Both the position numbers and the translations under genes were made by a program. 64,000 bases of DNA, taken from assembly GCF_037975245.1 (NCBI RefSeq), contig NC_092578.1:14430321-14494320 (forward strand), written 5' to 3'. Within the stretch, counting starts at the first letter, position 1, and each line of letters starts with the position of its first letter. This DNA is from Apostichopus japonicus. Lineage: Eukaryota > Echinodermata > Holothuroidea > Aspidochirotida > Stichopodidae. The notes under the pieces are model-generated. The model saw only the letters and a list, made by a program, of their open reading frames with translations. It searched no databases and was not told the DNA's origin. This document shows, piece by piece, positions 35,917 through 47,464 of the stretch.

Positions 35917-36547
35917 GTAAGGAAAAGCTTTTTTTGTCTATACAGCGTTGTAACCAGTTTAAATATTTTTAGAGGGCAAAGTTTTTGGAACATCTCTCTC
36001 GAGGGTCGAGGTAACTTATTGGCTATCGGTACAATCATGGTTTAAATGCTCTAAGTGATACTTTTGTCTGCCATGTAAAATACGGGCACGCCCTATGAGC
36101 CCGAATTCCCAAGCATGACGTCAACTTTGAGGCATATGGTTTTATATTAAGGTTAGAACCATTACGTACAGTATACTTACGCCGACAGTGTTGGTGATAT
36201 AACCTGAACACTGAAGAATAACTTTTAGAATTCAGTCAACTTTCATTCTGGGGAATATTCATCACTGCACTATCACTAAACATTAGTAACATGGTGGTCT
36301 GCATGAAAACGTGTGCATTGACAATACTACTAGCCTAATAATCTAAAGTTTGGTACGTACATGGTAATGGATATAGTAGTAGGCTAGGCTCACGCTGAAG
36401 AAGTGAAGTCATGCATGGGATTCCGCCGGTGTGCCTTAAAATAGGAATGGTCGACGATGTATGGGTGTACATGTGTGTGTGTGTGCGTGTATGGGTGGGT
36501 GTTTGGGTGTTTGCGTGAGTATTTGTGTGTTCATTATTGACCAACAG

Positions 36548-36685
36548 GTGGTCATTTGGTATTGTCTTGTGGGAGATTTACACCCTTGGGGGAATTCCCT
36601 ATGCCGGAATGCCTGCTGTTGAAGTGGTCAATCGAACCAAGGCTGGTTACAGAATGCCTCAACCAGAAGGATGTCCAATGGATAT
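36548..36685 (+). CDS. RTK-like gene, kinase C-lobe exon
   Basis: Acceptor aacag|G, donor AT|gtaagt, phase 2-2. It encodes [20 protein letters not shown], then [17 protein letters not shown] and EGCPMD: kinase subdomains IX (D-V-W-S-F-G) and X of tyrosine kinases. LWEIYTLGG and GYRMPQP are receptor-tyrosine-kinase-like. The preceding V codon is split by the intron. The HRDLAARN catalytic loop and DFG motif should be in exons just upstream but are not found. Confidence 0.92.
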
Positions 36686-37048
36686 GTAAGTGAAGCTTCA
36701 AGTTCCTCTTTCCTGTTGTACAAAAGGTATTACAAAGAGCCTGGTTCATCAGGGACGGATGTAGGATCTTATATCTCTAGATCTTAGCAGTCGTTATGTA
36801 GAGCGGAGGGGGGCGGAGTATTACCCGAATGAAAAGTTTGGAGTCAAATGATGCATTATGAATGTTACACTGGATCACATTCTATATCTACAAAAAGGGA
36901 GCGGGGGTTCGGGACTGGGATACCCCACCCCCCATCAAAATCCTAGATCTGCGTCTGTTTATCCACCCATTCATCTATCTATCTTCACAATATATTTCTA
37001 CGTGACGATATTATCTCTTCAATGCGTTTGTTTGTACAATATCTTCAG

Positions 37049-37274
37049 CTTTAAAGTAATGGCCGAATGTTGGCAGGAATCGCCCCAACACAGACCAAAC
37101 TTTTCTGAGATTGAATACGCGTTAGAAGTCATCCTTAGTCACCGAGCTGAAATAAGTATAAATCGGCAGCAACCATCAGGCAACCCAGACGAGGCTCCTT
37201 ACTTACCAATGGTGGAAAGTGATGCTTCTAATATGATAAGAAGGGACTCTTCACTGGCTGATAAAATCAATTTG
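37049..37274 (+). CDS. RTK-like gene, kinase subdomain XI and tail exon
   Basis: Acceptor cttcag|C, donor TTG|gtaact, phase 2 to 0. It opens FKVMAECWQESPQHRPNFSE, the invariant CW..xxxRPxF of subdomain XI, then ALEVILSHRAEI closes the kinase domain. The tail contains EAPYLPMVES; YLPM fits the YxxM docking site for PI3-kinase p85. The junction with 36685 makes CPMDIFKVM, as in other receptor kinases. Confidence 0.93.
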
Positions 37275-38159
37275 GTAACTGTTATTTTCTCTTTCCTCAA
37301 TCGTTTTTGTGATATCATATACCGCTGGTAATAATTCAATATCATGTTGGGAAGGAATATATATCCCAAAGATTTAGTAAAAAAAAAAGCGAAATTCCTG
37401 CCACGAATCTATTTAGTGTTTGATTTAGCCTATACCTGTTGCTTTTGAAGGTACATCCGTAATTATAATAGTAGAGACGAGGGTGGGAATAGATCTGACA
37501 TGATCTGCTGATGATTTCTGGAACTCAGTGGGGGATTGAGATGCAGTGTTGTATAGTCAAGAACTTCTTTTCGAGTACCAAGTACTTCCGAGTACTGGAA
37601 GTTCCGGGTACTAATAGTACCAAGTATGAGTACTTTATCATCTGAGTACTTTCTTCCAGTGAAAGAAGTTCTTGCAAAAAGTGACTCTGTACTACCCAAG
37701 TATCGAATACTTTTCGAGTACTACGACCCTGGATTGATCAATTATCTAGAGTATTCACATTTTACTGAAAGTCCAAAAGGATTTTCCTAAATTCTAGCCT
37801 TGCTAATTTGCTACAATTTTTACAAAATCTTGTCTTACGCCTCAATTTATAGCCAGGTTATGACAATGATTATATTAGATGATTAAATGTCCCGTCGGAG
37901 TTTCTCAGAAAAAGCAGAACAAGAGCTAAGTTGTAACAAACGCTGACCAAGTTTCAACATTTAGCATATTTGTACAGCTTAATTCCCTATACAAAATGTG
38001 TACAGTACAAAGTGACCGTAATGTTCCATATGTGAAATATACAAATGAAACGTAGTTTTCTATAATGTTGGACACATGAAACGATGATACTATTGTGTGT
38101 TACAGAGATGATTGATCGTGTCAATTAATTTTGACCTTTCCCACTCTCATTCTTTACAG

Positions 38160-38441
38160 TACGACGTACTTGGTACAAGTGCAGACAGCGCGTTCCATGA
38201 TTTGAGCAGTACGTCTGCGGATTCCTTCACGACGGATTATCAGTTCGCTGGAGACGGTGTAAGAATCGAACCAATCATTGAAGAGGAAGAGGGACCATGT
38301 GAGCGACGGTTCTCCATCAGTTCTTTCCAATCAAATCCTGATTTCGTTGGAAATGGATCCGCCTCATCAATTGTATCTGAAATAAACTCGGACGTATCCA
38401 GTGGAGAAAGCGGGATCAAGATCCGAGAGGGATTGGCCTAG
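38160..38441 (+). CDS. RTK-like gene, last exon
   Basis: Acceptor tttacag|TAC, in frame with exon 37049-37274, 93 codons and a TAG at 38439. It encodes an acidic, serine-rich cytoplasmic tail: YDVLGTSADSAFHDL, IEPIIEEEEGPCERR, then many Ser and a final IKIREGLA. There is no domain. Tyrosines at the start of the exon and in TTDYQFAG are possible phosphorylation sites. Confidence 0.85.
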   Translation, partial: YDVLGTSADSAFHDLSSTSADSFTTDYQFAGDGVRIEPIIEEEEGPCERRFSISSFQSNPDFVGNGSASSIVSEINSDVSSGESGIKIREGLA

Positions 38442-38704
38442 ACAGGAGAAGCCTAGCACACTAATGGATGTGACAAAGGTCCGCCTTCTGCATTATGAAC
38501 AAGCCTAAAGCAGTTACGAATAAGTTGAATCGATTTCAGAAATATTAAGATGTTATTGTCCTTCAGTATTTACGCGAATTAATGACTTGAACAAGTCTAA
38601 AAGTGACATCTATAACAGAACCGTCATTTGCCTTACCTTTTTCGATTTTTCCTCTATGATCTTAACTTCCTATATTCTCATTCATAGGTTTGTCATTTGT
38701 AAAA

Positions 38705-39403
38705 ATCAGCCTTCATTATATAATATTTGTAGCAGGCTACCTAATATTAGCCTTCATTATATAATATTTGTAGCAGGCTACCTAATATTAGCCTTCGTTA
38801 TATAATATTTGTAGCAGGCTACCTAATATCAGCCTTCGTTATATCATATTTGTAGCAGGCTACCTAATATCAGCCTTCATTATATAATATTTGTAGCAGG
38901 CTACCTAATATCAGCCTTCATTATATAATATTTGTAGCAGGCTATTTAATATTCGCCTTCATTATATAATATTTGTAGCAGGCTACCTAATATCAGCCTT
39001 CGTTATATAATATTTGTAGCAGGCTATACCTAATATCAGCCTTCGTTATGTAATATTTGTAGCAGGCTACCTAATATCAGCCTTCGTTATATAATATTTG
39101 TAGCAGGCTACCTAATATCAGCCTTCATTATATAATATTTGTAGCAGGCTATTTAATATTAGCCTTCATTATATAATATTTGTAGCAGGCTACCTAATAT
39201 TAGCCTTCGTTATATAATATTTGTAGCAGGCTACCTAATATCAGCCTTCGTTATATAGTATTTGTAGCAGGCTACCAAATATCAGCCTTCGTTATATAAT
39301 ATTTGTAGCAGGCTACCTAATATCAGCCTTCGTTATATAATATTTGTAGCAGGCTACCTAATATCAGCCTTCGTTATATAATATTTGTAGCAGGCTACCT
39401 AAC
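38705..39403. repeat. 41-bp minisatellite downstream of the RTK-like gene
   Basis: About 17 tandem copies of a unit with CTTC(A/G)TTATATAATATTTG, TAGCAGGCTACCTAATAT and CAGC. Two copies have TATTTAATATT in place of TACCTAATATC. The array begins 264 bases after the stop codon and may be transcribed in a 3' UTR. Confidence 0.96.
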
Positions 39404-39642
39404 ACTTGGCAGTAACTTTCACTCACAGTTCTGCTACATTGGAGATTTTACTTCAATATTAGTTTGGAGACTTGCCGTTGCTCCATTACACACAAACTTA
39501 CAGCTGTGTAAAAGGAGAACGCCACCAATGAAACCACATCCTTATGGATGAAAGAAAATTCCGTCTTGCTTCGTACAAGACGCTAATCCAGGTGGAAATG
39601 CACATACGCGGTCCTTCAATCTGACTCTCGTGTAGGGGGTGG

Positions 39643-40014
39643 CAAGGGCGTAGGAACCGGGGGATCAGTGAAAAATATGGGGGGCGGAAGTATCATTCCG
39701 CCCCCCCTGCTTCGCACGTCACAAAACCCCTTTTTTCGTTTCTCAATAAATGATAACAACATTCGTCATTTTACTCAAAACATTTTGGCAGAAAAAAATC
39801 TCATTTGGAGCACCAAATTGCATCTAAGACCAGGTGAACATGCAAAATTATTTACAAAATGGAGTGGGTGTTGAAGTGTGCTATATTGCACCAAATTGCA
39901 TCTGAGGCCACCTGGAATTGCAAAATTTGACACCCCCTCCCCTTAGACCCCTCCCCCAGGCCAGCCATCAGTCTTCAGCCCCCCCCCACTCAAAAGTACC
40001 TTCCTACTCCACTG
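39643..40014. mobile_element. hAT-like element, family of 27102-27236
   Basis: The ends CAAGGGCGTAGGAACCGG and CCTTCCTACTCCACTG match the 27.1-kb element. The flanks are G-rich (GGGGGTGG / GGGGTGGG), compatible with an 8-bp duplication that has slipped. The longer interior contains two CACCAAATTGCATCTGAGG-type repeats and the C-rich half-palindrome at 39929-39960. Confidence 0.82.
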
Positions 40015-41424
40015 GGGGTGGGGTCTGGAGTCCTCTCTTGCAATGGTTCATTCCGAGGCATCTTAAGGCTGACAAATAGGCCTTAATGTGGAGGTTAATT
40101 AAAAGGGGCGGGTTTACACCCTCATACCCCTGGATGCGACCTTGCGTACCATGGGTGGATAGAAACATCACAATGTGACAAATCAAATTGTTATTTAATT
40201 CACTACAGATTTAATACATCATATTAAGAAAATATGAAAATGAAGCATTTTAAACAAAATATAATCAAAGATGATTTACAAAATAGATACTCTTTACTTT
40301 CGGGTTACAAAAATACATTTCTATTTTAATAAAAAAAAATGATTTCTTTTTAATATCCAGAATTAGTTTAGAAATCGAATTTTGAAAATATCATGATGTA
40401 CAAAATGGAATTGATGAAACCATTTTTGTTAATAACATCTTTTCTTTTAACCTTTGTTTGTTCTTCAGGCTATGTAAATATTGCTTGTTATTCAATAACT
40501 TAGACTTGTACACATTAATAAATAACTCATTGTTATTTGGTGAGGGTTGGTATTTGTTTCTTTACATTTCAGAAGATACATGAATACTATTGTTGGATTA
40601 AGACATATATTTTTACATAGTTCTAATTTGCATATAGGCTTCAGGGCGAATAGAAGAACAAGCTTGGTGATTTGAGTCATAACCATCAGTATTAACCCCA
40701 GACAGTCACTACTGATATCAGACAATCACTACTGATGCTAGACAATCAATTCATGATCACTCAATTTCAAACTACAACCAGAATTTCAGAGATAATGCTC
40801 AAACCAATTTTGCTCTTCGATGGATTTTTCCCCCTTTTCTCTTCTTAATTATGAAATTCCTCAAATTCCATAAACACACAAAAAGTCATTTGGGAAAATT
40901 TTTAGCAATTTGTTAGTCATTTTTCAGGTACAAAGAGATGTTAAAAGGATAGAGAAGAGGCTTCTGTAATATGTGATAAAAGTCACTTTTTTTTTAGAAT
41001 CAAGAAATGGTTGGATATATCGATAAAAATAAAAACGGAAAGAAGAATATTATTAACTTGTCTTTATTTTTGTATTTGTAAATAAAAGCAAGAGATAGGA
41101 CACGAGATAGGTTGGAGTACATACAGTCCTAAAAAGAATTGTCATTGTTAAGGTTGTATAAAAGGGTGGGGGGGCGGGTTGTTCACCTCCACCCCTCCCC
41201 CCTGAATCTGACCTGATAATGCAGCCACATAGGAATAATCTCTGCTACAATGCATGCATACAGGCCTAATGTCCTGGCATTTATCATATATACCTAATTA
41301 GTATAGATAACCAGGCCATTTTAAGTAATTATTTCTGCTCAAATTTGTTAAGGTGGTACAAACCTACATGCTGCCATTATTAAAAAGATCTGTATAATTA
41401 CACCTCACTAGAATCATGGAATGG
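40015..41424. other. Spacer between convergent genes, nothing recognised
   Basis: AT-rich sequence between the 3' ends of the RTK-like gene and the adhesion GPCR gene. No coding signal seen. Confidence 0.5.
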
Positions 41425-42195
41425 TCGAGTTACAGACATTGTCTTGCAACACGGTCATCAGGAGATGTTACAAGTTTAGAGTGATAGATCGGGATACATC
41501 TTGCTGACAACTGACTATGTTTATAAAATTTACAACAGAAAGTGCCAATCTTGATCTAATCATTTGATTAAAAACAGCTACCTATACAAGCTTTTCTACA
41601 GATGGATTAATTTTAAAAGGTGAGAAATGAACGATCATGGAAAGAGAGATTTTGTACAATTCCCTCCCCACCCCCCCCCCCCCCAAATTGTTTGACACAC
41701 ATATTCTACTTGCAGACAATTCTTACTTGAGTTTGTACATTGATGACATTGTAATCTGCAAGAGTCTTACAATGTTTCTCAATTCAGTACATACATTTTT
41801 ACAAATCGAGTTACAGACATTGTCTTGCAACACAGTCATCGGGAGATGTTACAAGTTTAGAGTGATAGTTCGGGATACGTCTTGCTGACAACTGACAATG
41901 TATATAAAAATTACAACAGAAAGTGCCAATCTTGATCTAATCATTTGAATAAAAACAGCTACGGATACAAGCTTTTCTACAGATGGATTAATTTTAAAAG
42001 GTGAGAAATGAACAATCAAGGAAAATGAGATTTGTACAATTCCCCCCCCCCCTGCCCTTCACCCCCAATTTTTTTTTTTGAAAGACATATTCTACCTGCA
42101 GACCATTCTTATTTGAGTTTGTACGTTGATGACATTGTAATCTGCTAGTCTTTTTAATGTTGGTGTAGTTTCTCAATTCAGTACATAAATGTTTA
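41425..42195. repeat. Tandem duplication of about 380 bp
   Basis: GAGTTACAGACATTGTCTTG through AATCTGC occurs at 41425-41765 and again at 41806-42150. Both copies share a C-rich run after TACAATTCCC and the phrase TTGATGACATTGTAATCTGC. The copies differ by several substitutions and length changes in the homopolymers. Confidence 0.85.
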
Positions 42196-42217
42196 CCACA
42201 CCTTTACGATATGTGCG

Positions 42218-42485
42218 TGTCACTAACTGACCAGTAGGTCTTAGGGAACTGGTGATGTAGATTTCACTAACTGACCAGTAGGTCTTAGGGAACTGGTGAT
42301 GTAGATGTCACTAACTGACCAGTAGGTCTTAGGGAACTGGTGATGTAGATGTCACTCACTGACCAGTAGGTCTTAGGGAACTGGTGATGTAGATGTCACT
42401 AACTGACCAGTAGGTCTTAGGGAACTGGTGATGTAGATGTCACTAACTGACCAGTAGGTCTTAGGGAACTACTGGTGATGTAGAT
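42218..42485. repeat. 44-bp minisatellite downstream of the adhesion GPCR
   Basis: Six copies of CACTAACTGACCAGTAGG, TCTTAGGGAACTGGTGATG, TAGATGT. The copies are almost identical apart from the last, which has an extra ACT. It lies 330-600 bases beyond the GPCR stop codon. Confidence 0.96.
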
Positions 42486-42678
42486 TTCTCTTAAGTACAA
42501 AGTACTAAGCACAAGTCAAAATTGCAAACTAAGTAAAATTTTCGACTTATTCAAAAATAGTGAAATAACATTAGACTATAGTCAAGCTACTGACTTCCTT
42601 TGTAGTAGAAAAAAAGGAAAGAAAAACAACTTCAAAACCCAGAAATCTGCTCTTCATAACTCTTTTCTTTTCCACCAT

Positions 42679-42684
42679 TTTATT
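42679..42684 (-). promoter_or_regulatory. Candidate polyadenylation signal of the adhesion GPCR
   Basis: AATAAA on the minus strand about 130 bases after the stop codon at 42816. It would give a short 3' UTR that excludes the 44-bp minisatellite. Confidence 0.4.
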
Positions 42685-42815
42685 TCTTCATGTATATAAT
42701 GTTGTTGTTGTTTAGAGATGCCTATCTTTAGAAGTGCACAAATGTGACTGAAAATGAAAACAAAATGAGTTTTGTTCTGGTTAATGGTGACGATTTAGGT
42801 TTGATCTGAACTTTT

Positions 42816-43353
42816 TCAACCTTGTGTTGCAATCAACTGGATTGATTCCCCTCCGCCCGCTGTCGAGTCAGTCTGTTTGTCACTGCTAGTGGTTCCCCGC
42901 GGCGTGGTATTTGCCGGTGTGGTCGCTGCAGAGGAATTGCGAGGACCACCAGTTTTGTTGACCGCTTGTGGACCACGAGAATCACTCGAACCGGATAATA
43001 ACTTCTCCCGCCAGAGGGTGACAATATCCTTATTCCTCAAGCAGAAGAAAAGAAACACGAACAGGCCTTGCAGCGTGTTAAAGATGAGAAATAGAAGATT
43101 GAATATGAACTGAGCGCCCCCTATCGCCAGGAATCCAAACAGCCATGCGAGACCGAGCAGGACCGAAATGGCTACCGCATTCTGGACTCGCTTCACCAGT
43201 TTGCTCCTCTTGTCATCTGCGATCATGGACTTACGTCTAAAGGCGAGTTGTCGGACGACAATAGTGAACAAGACGAGGTTGTAGCACAACATTAGGCCGA
43301 CGAGTAACAAGACACCGATGTAAAAGGTCAGCGTACCAGCTTGAGGAAAACAG
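42816..43353 (-). CDS. Adhesion GPCR, last exon (TM5-TM7 and tail)
   Basis: Acceptor cccgttag|C, stop TGA at 42816, 178 full codons. CFPQAGTLTFYIGVLLL (second extracellular loop Cys and TM5), VQNAVAISVLLGLAWLFGF (TM6, with the GLAWLFG pattern of adhesion GPCRs), FNLLFLIFNTLQGLFVFLFF (TM7) and CLRNKDIVTLWREKLL (helix 8). The Ser/Thr-rich tail ends SIQLIATQG. The junction with the TM4 exon forms a Tyr codon (TA|C), giving the usual YCF. G-protein coupling is known for the family; the partner here is unknown. Confidence 0.95.
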
Positions 43354-43439
43354 CTAACGGGAAGAAATGAAAGAAAACTAAATGAAATAGAAAAACTAGT
43401 CGATATTAACATATAGCATCATCCACAACAACATTAAAT

Positions 43440-43692
43440 CTAGAAAAATTGCAGTACAAAATGAATTTCTTAATTGTGAGATACGTAACGAATTACATAT
43501 CTCACACTAAAGTTATCATTACATATCACTTGATTACGTAATTCATTAAGTATCTCGCGATTATGTAATTCATTACGTATCACGCGATAACGTAATTCAT
43601 TATGATCAAGCAATTGCGTAATTCATAACGTATCTCACGATTATGTAACAAATTGCGTATCTCAATTGATTACGTAATCTGAGATACATAAT
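43440..43692. repeat. Degenerate repeats of TTACGTAATTCAT/ATCTCGCGATTA
   Basis: About seven loosely repeated, partly inverted copies of (G)CGTAATTCATTACGTATCTC-type sequence. Every part is near-palindromic. It could be the body of a small foldback element. It abuts the left end of the 43693-45781 transposon. Confidence 0.7.
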
Positions 43693-44371
43693 CAGGCGCG
43701 TATCCAGGATTTTCAAACCCGGGGGGCGCGAATTACTATCTAAGCAGAGCGCCACCATCGGTTGGCGCGCAGCTTACAAGAAAATTTCTTCTTTTGACAC
43801 CCCCCAGATCACCGGAAACGGCACTTCTCGGGCTTGAAATGTACACTTTTTGCCTGAGAACCAAGTATTTCCTAATAGTTTTTTTTTTCCATCCATAACC
43901 TTTTTGAAGATTGTCAACCCGGCACACATCATGTTCGACCTGATCGCATCTCCTGTGGGTCTTTGCTTTTGTAGGTGATTCTACGTCGCGGCCCACAATA
44001 CCCGTCAGCCCCACTTTTCAAGGTTTTAAGCCCCATATTTGTTCAGAATTTGAAAATTCACATTTCTCGTGAATAAACTCACTTCAAAACATACCCATAA
44101 TGTTGTACAAAATTTCATCTATGGACAACCAATATAGAAAAAAACTTCCTTCAACCCCTAACAGACCGGTCAAAATTGCACGAGTAGAGGGAAGTGTGAT
44201 GTAGAATGTTGGTCAGAAATTTTCGAAAATTCAGACACAGTTAATTTATTGGTGTAGAAATATTAAAACCTGTTATAACGGCTATTATAAAACTTGGTTG
44301 AAGGAAATGAAAAAAATAGCAGATATTTCCGAAACCGAACACTACACACATAGGCGTAGGAGGCGCGGCGG

Positions 44372-44736
44372 CAGTGGCGGAGCTAGGGTTATTGGTCAGG
44401 AGTGGCGAGAATGGTCTGAAGGGGCGCTTTCAACACTATCTAAGCGGAGCGCCACCACTGGTTGGCGCGTAGCGTACAGAAATTTTTTGAGTAAAGATAC
44501 TCCCTAGATCGCCGGAAATGACCCTTTCCGGGCCTAACTAATTTGCAGATAAACGAAGAATAAGGTGTCATCGCCAAATTACACCAACAAAATGTGACAA
44601 ATGTCAATAAGTAGATGAGAGCGCAATAATCTAGAATAAGTAAAAAGTGGTAAAGAGCTGAAAAAGGCACCAGCAGTCCATTTGAGTCCGTCAGGGGGGC
44701 ATCCGCCCCCCTGACCATATGGACGCTCCGCCACTG
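44372..44736. mobile_element. hAT-like element, copy 2 of CAGTGGCGGAGC family
   Basis: Same ends and interior as 34416-34811, about 30 bases shorter. The flanking octamers CGCGGCGG and CGTGGTAG differ only at CpG-type transition positions. It is nested in the 43693-45781 element, so it is the younger insertion. Confidence 0.87.
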
Positions 44737-45589
44737 CGTGGTAGGGGTGCAGGCCCTAATTCGCCATTACTAATGTAAAAGAGAGTTTTGACATAATTGG
44801 ACCTCCATGCTTTTTATACATGTACATGAGACATGTCGTTGTTTACATAAGCATCCCGCGGTATACTGCGCAATTTGAACGGACCGTACGGTACATGATG
44901 GCATGCGATGTAATAACCGATGCTTGCTTATATGATATTGACATGAACACGTTGAAGGCGCAAAAATTTTTGGTTATTTTTTCAGGCAAGTCGGACAGTT
45001 TTGAGGCTTTTCATCCTGGAACGCCATTTTCATGCTCACTGATATGATGTGATATCTGCTGTTTGCTTTACAAATTCGAACAGGCGCGTAGCAAGGAATT
45101 TGCCAAGGAAAGGGCGAAGCCTGTAGACAAATTATCTAAGCGTAGCGCCCCCACGTGTTGGCGCGAAGCGTATAAGAAAATTTGGACCGAAATGCCTCCC
45201 AGATTGCTGGAAATGACACTTCCCAGGCCTTGTAAGTTGCCTCTAAGCACTTTCTATTTTGAAGTTACTTAGCGATATCATTTAAAAAAAATGCTGAATG
45301 GGGGGGGGGGCGGGCGGTTTCCCCCATCCCAAAATCAGTCATGTTCCCCGACGACACGGTCGAGTTCGAGACCAGCCACAGTTGGTTTCATAGCACAATT
45401 CTACACACGCGTTACGATAGACCATATATAGTATATATATAGATCATTAGTGAGAGAGGAAAATGGAAACGTCAAAAAATGGAGTTGTCGGTGTAAGGGG
45501 TAGGGTGAGTCACACTTTTACTAAATCATTGATCCGTCACTGGCTACCCTTCAGAGCTGTAATGATGTCACTGTCCTTCTTTCTCTTCC

Positions 45590-45735
45590 CGGTGTCTTCG
45601 CGTTTTTCTTTTACTCCCTCTTTTTCTCTTTTTTTCTCTCTTTCTTCTTTTTCTTTTCCCTTCCTTCCTCTCCTCTTTTTTCCTTTTTTCCCCCTTTTTT
45701 CTTCTCTTTTTTTCTCTTCTCTTTTTCTTACCCGG
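45590..45735. repeat. Polypyrimidine tract
   Basis: About 145 bases almost entirely C and T (TTCTTTTTCTTTTCCC pattern), inside the 2.1-kb element. The Lys/Glu/Arg-rich open frame on the other strand is an artefact. Confidence 0.9.
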
Positions 45736-45932
45736 GGGGCGCGCGCCCCCAACGCCCCCCCCCCCCCTGGATACGCACCTGACATTATAATCAATGAACT
45801 GTAATGCTTAAAATTGAACATTAATAGCAGAGGTTAAGAAAGTGAAAGCTGAGAGGATAACAATTAATAAACAATCAGGAAATACGTAACGAGGAGTGGA
45901 TAAGACATTGACAAATAATAACATCTATAAGA

Positions 45933-46715
45933 CAAGGGCGGCGGAAGCACTTTTAATCTGGGGGGCACCAACGTCGAAGGGCACTTTGCAGAAATTCGAT
46001 TGGACTGATGCAGCCTGATATTTAGTAGCCTTTATAACTCTTATTGTATTATCTTATTTGCGTATACACATCACTCCATCAACGCCACCCCCCCCCCCCC
46101 TCAAGGAAACAATGCATACTAGCACTGCAATATCTTATGTGCAAATTGGGAAACAAGGAAAAAGACAAAATGAGGTGAAATCATTATAAAGTCCAAGTCC
46201 CTGCACACGCGATCGATACATGAATGAAAGCAAATGATATATGTCAAAATACTGAAAGAAAAATAAATTTCTATGTGTTTTTCAATGGTTAAACTGATAT
46301 TATTTGGATCATTATTATTGTAACGACTTTGCCAATAATTATAACCAATTTGGAAGGGTTATAACATGGCAAATGATTGTATGTTATTGGCATGCGATGT
46401 AATAACCAACGCATACCTATATGATATGCACATGTACATGTTGAACGCGCGCGTAGCGCTCGAAATATTTTGGTAATATTTTTCGGGCAAGTCGTTACAG
46501 TCCCCCCCCCCCTTCCCCAAATCAAATTGGGCTCCTATGCCTGTGGTAGTAAACATTTAAAACTTCCTGAAATATTTCATTCGACATGGGTTTCGCTTTG
46601 TAAACTCTTTTTTTATTTAGAAATTTTTATGTAGAAAAAGGGCACATTTTTAACCTGAGGAAAAGTGGGGGGGGCATGTGCCCCCTGTGCCCCCCCCCCG
46701 GTTCCGCCGCCCTTG
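45933..46715. mobile_element. hAT-like non-autonomous element, 783 bp
   Basis: The ends CAAGGGCGGCGGAA and TTCCGCCGCCCTTG are perfect inverted repeats. The flanks TCTATAAGA and TCTATAGA are an 8-bp duplication with one extra base on the left. The interior has runs of C and G and a degenerate GCGCGTAGCGCTCG motif. It lies in the same GPCR intron as the 2.1-kb element. Confidence 0.85.
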
Positions 46716-47125
46716 TCTATAGAGAACATGAATATAACAAAAACATTTAAAACAAAACAAACCAATGAATTAAATTTGATTGACATAAATGTTCCACTTG
46801 AACTATTTTTAGAATTTTCAAAATGATCAAATTTATAGACTCTTAAAGTAAAATAAAACAAAGTACTAATGAATGTTTAGCTTACATGAATGGATTGGAG
46901 AGAAATAATTCTGTTTTATTGGGTGGGGTGTGGAGTTGGGTGTGGGGGGAGGGACAAACAGAAAGTGAATATCATGGTGAAGCAATGATCCTATACTATA
47001 AAAAAAAAATACCAACATCAATGTAACATACCGTATCGTCTTTATTTGTCATGGTTTGCTAAAAGCTCTGCTCCTGAAAATGGTTTACGATTTATTTACA
47101 AAATATTGTTAAATTATCAACTTAC

Positions 47126-47189
47126 TACTTCCCAGTATAATTGTTTGGTTTGAGAATAGCTGATACAATGACAACTACCAGTGGTAGAC
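47126..47189 (-). CDS. Adhesion GPCR, TM4 exon
   Basis: Acceptor cttcag|GT, donor TA|gtaagt, 64 bases with phase 1 in and 2 out. It encodes LPLVVVIVSAILKPNNYTGK, the fourth transmembrane helix and the start of extracellular loop 2. It joins the upstream exon as AWG-LPLV. Confidence 0.9.
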
Positions 47190-47464
47190 CTGAAGTGAAA
47201 AGAAAATATTAAATAAATAAATAATAGAACCGTAAGATATCACCTCATCATGATGCCTTTGCACCAAACTTCCATAGGTATGATTTACATCATTAATTGA
47301 AATTGCCACAAATTCATTTCATAAATAAGGCTTGGCTCGGCTCTAAAAGTGGTTATTCTGTGTACATTGTCAGATTCAAAAGCACCAGAGGTGCACTCTG
47401 TACAATCATGATACATGGTTAATGTCATCTCATTGACAGTTATATGAAGCCTATAATACACATT

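Larger units (their letters stand above)
43693..45781. mobile_element. hAT-like non-autonomous element, 2.1 kb, with nested insertion
   Basis: The ends CAGGCGCGTATCCAGG and CCTGGATACGCACCTG are inverted repeats with one mismatch. Near the left end is the module GAGCGCCACCATCGGTTGGC shared with other elements. It contains the element at 44372-44736, a degenerate related end at 45083 (AGGCGCGTAGCAAGG) and a pyrimidine-rich tract. The flanks (ACATAAT / ACATTATAAT) resemble a diverged duplication. It sits in the intron between the TM4 and TM5 exons of the GPCR. Confidence 0.8.

Noticed and set aside
45537-45821. Lys/Glu/Arg-rich protein on the minus strand
   Set aside because: It is the complement of a polypyrimidine tract inside a transposon.
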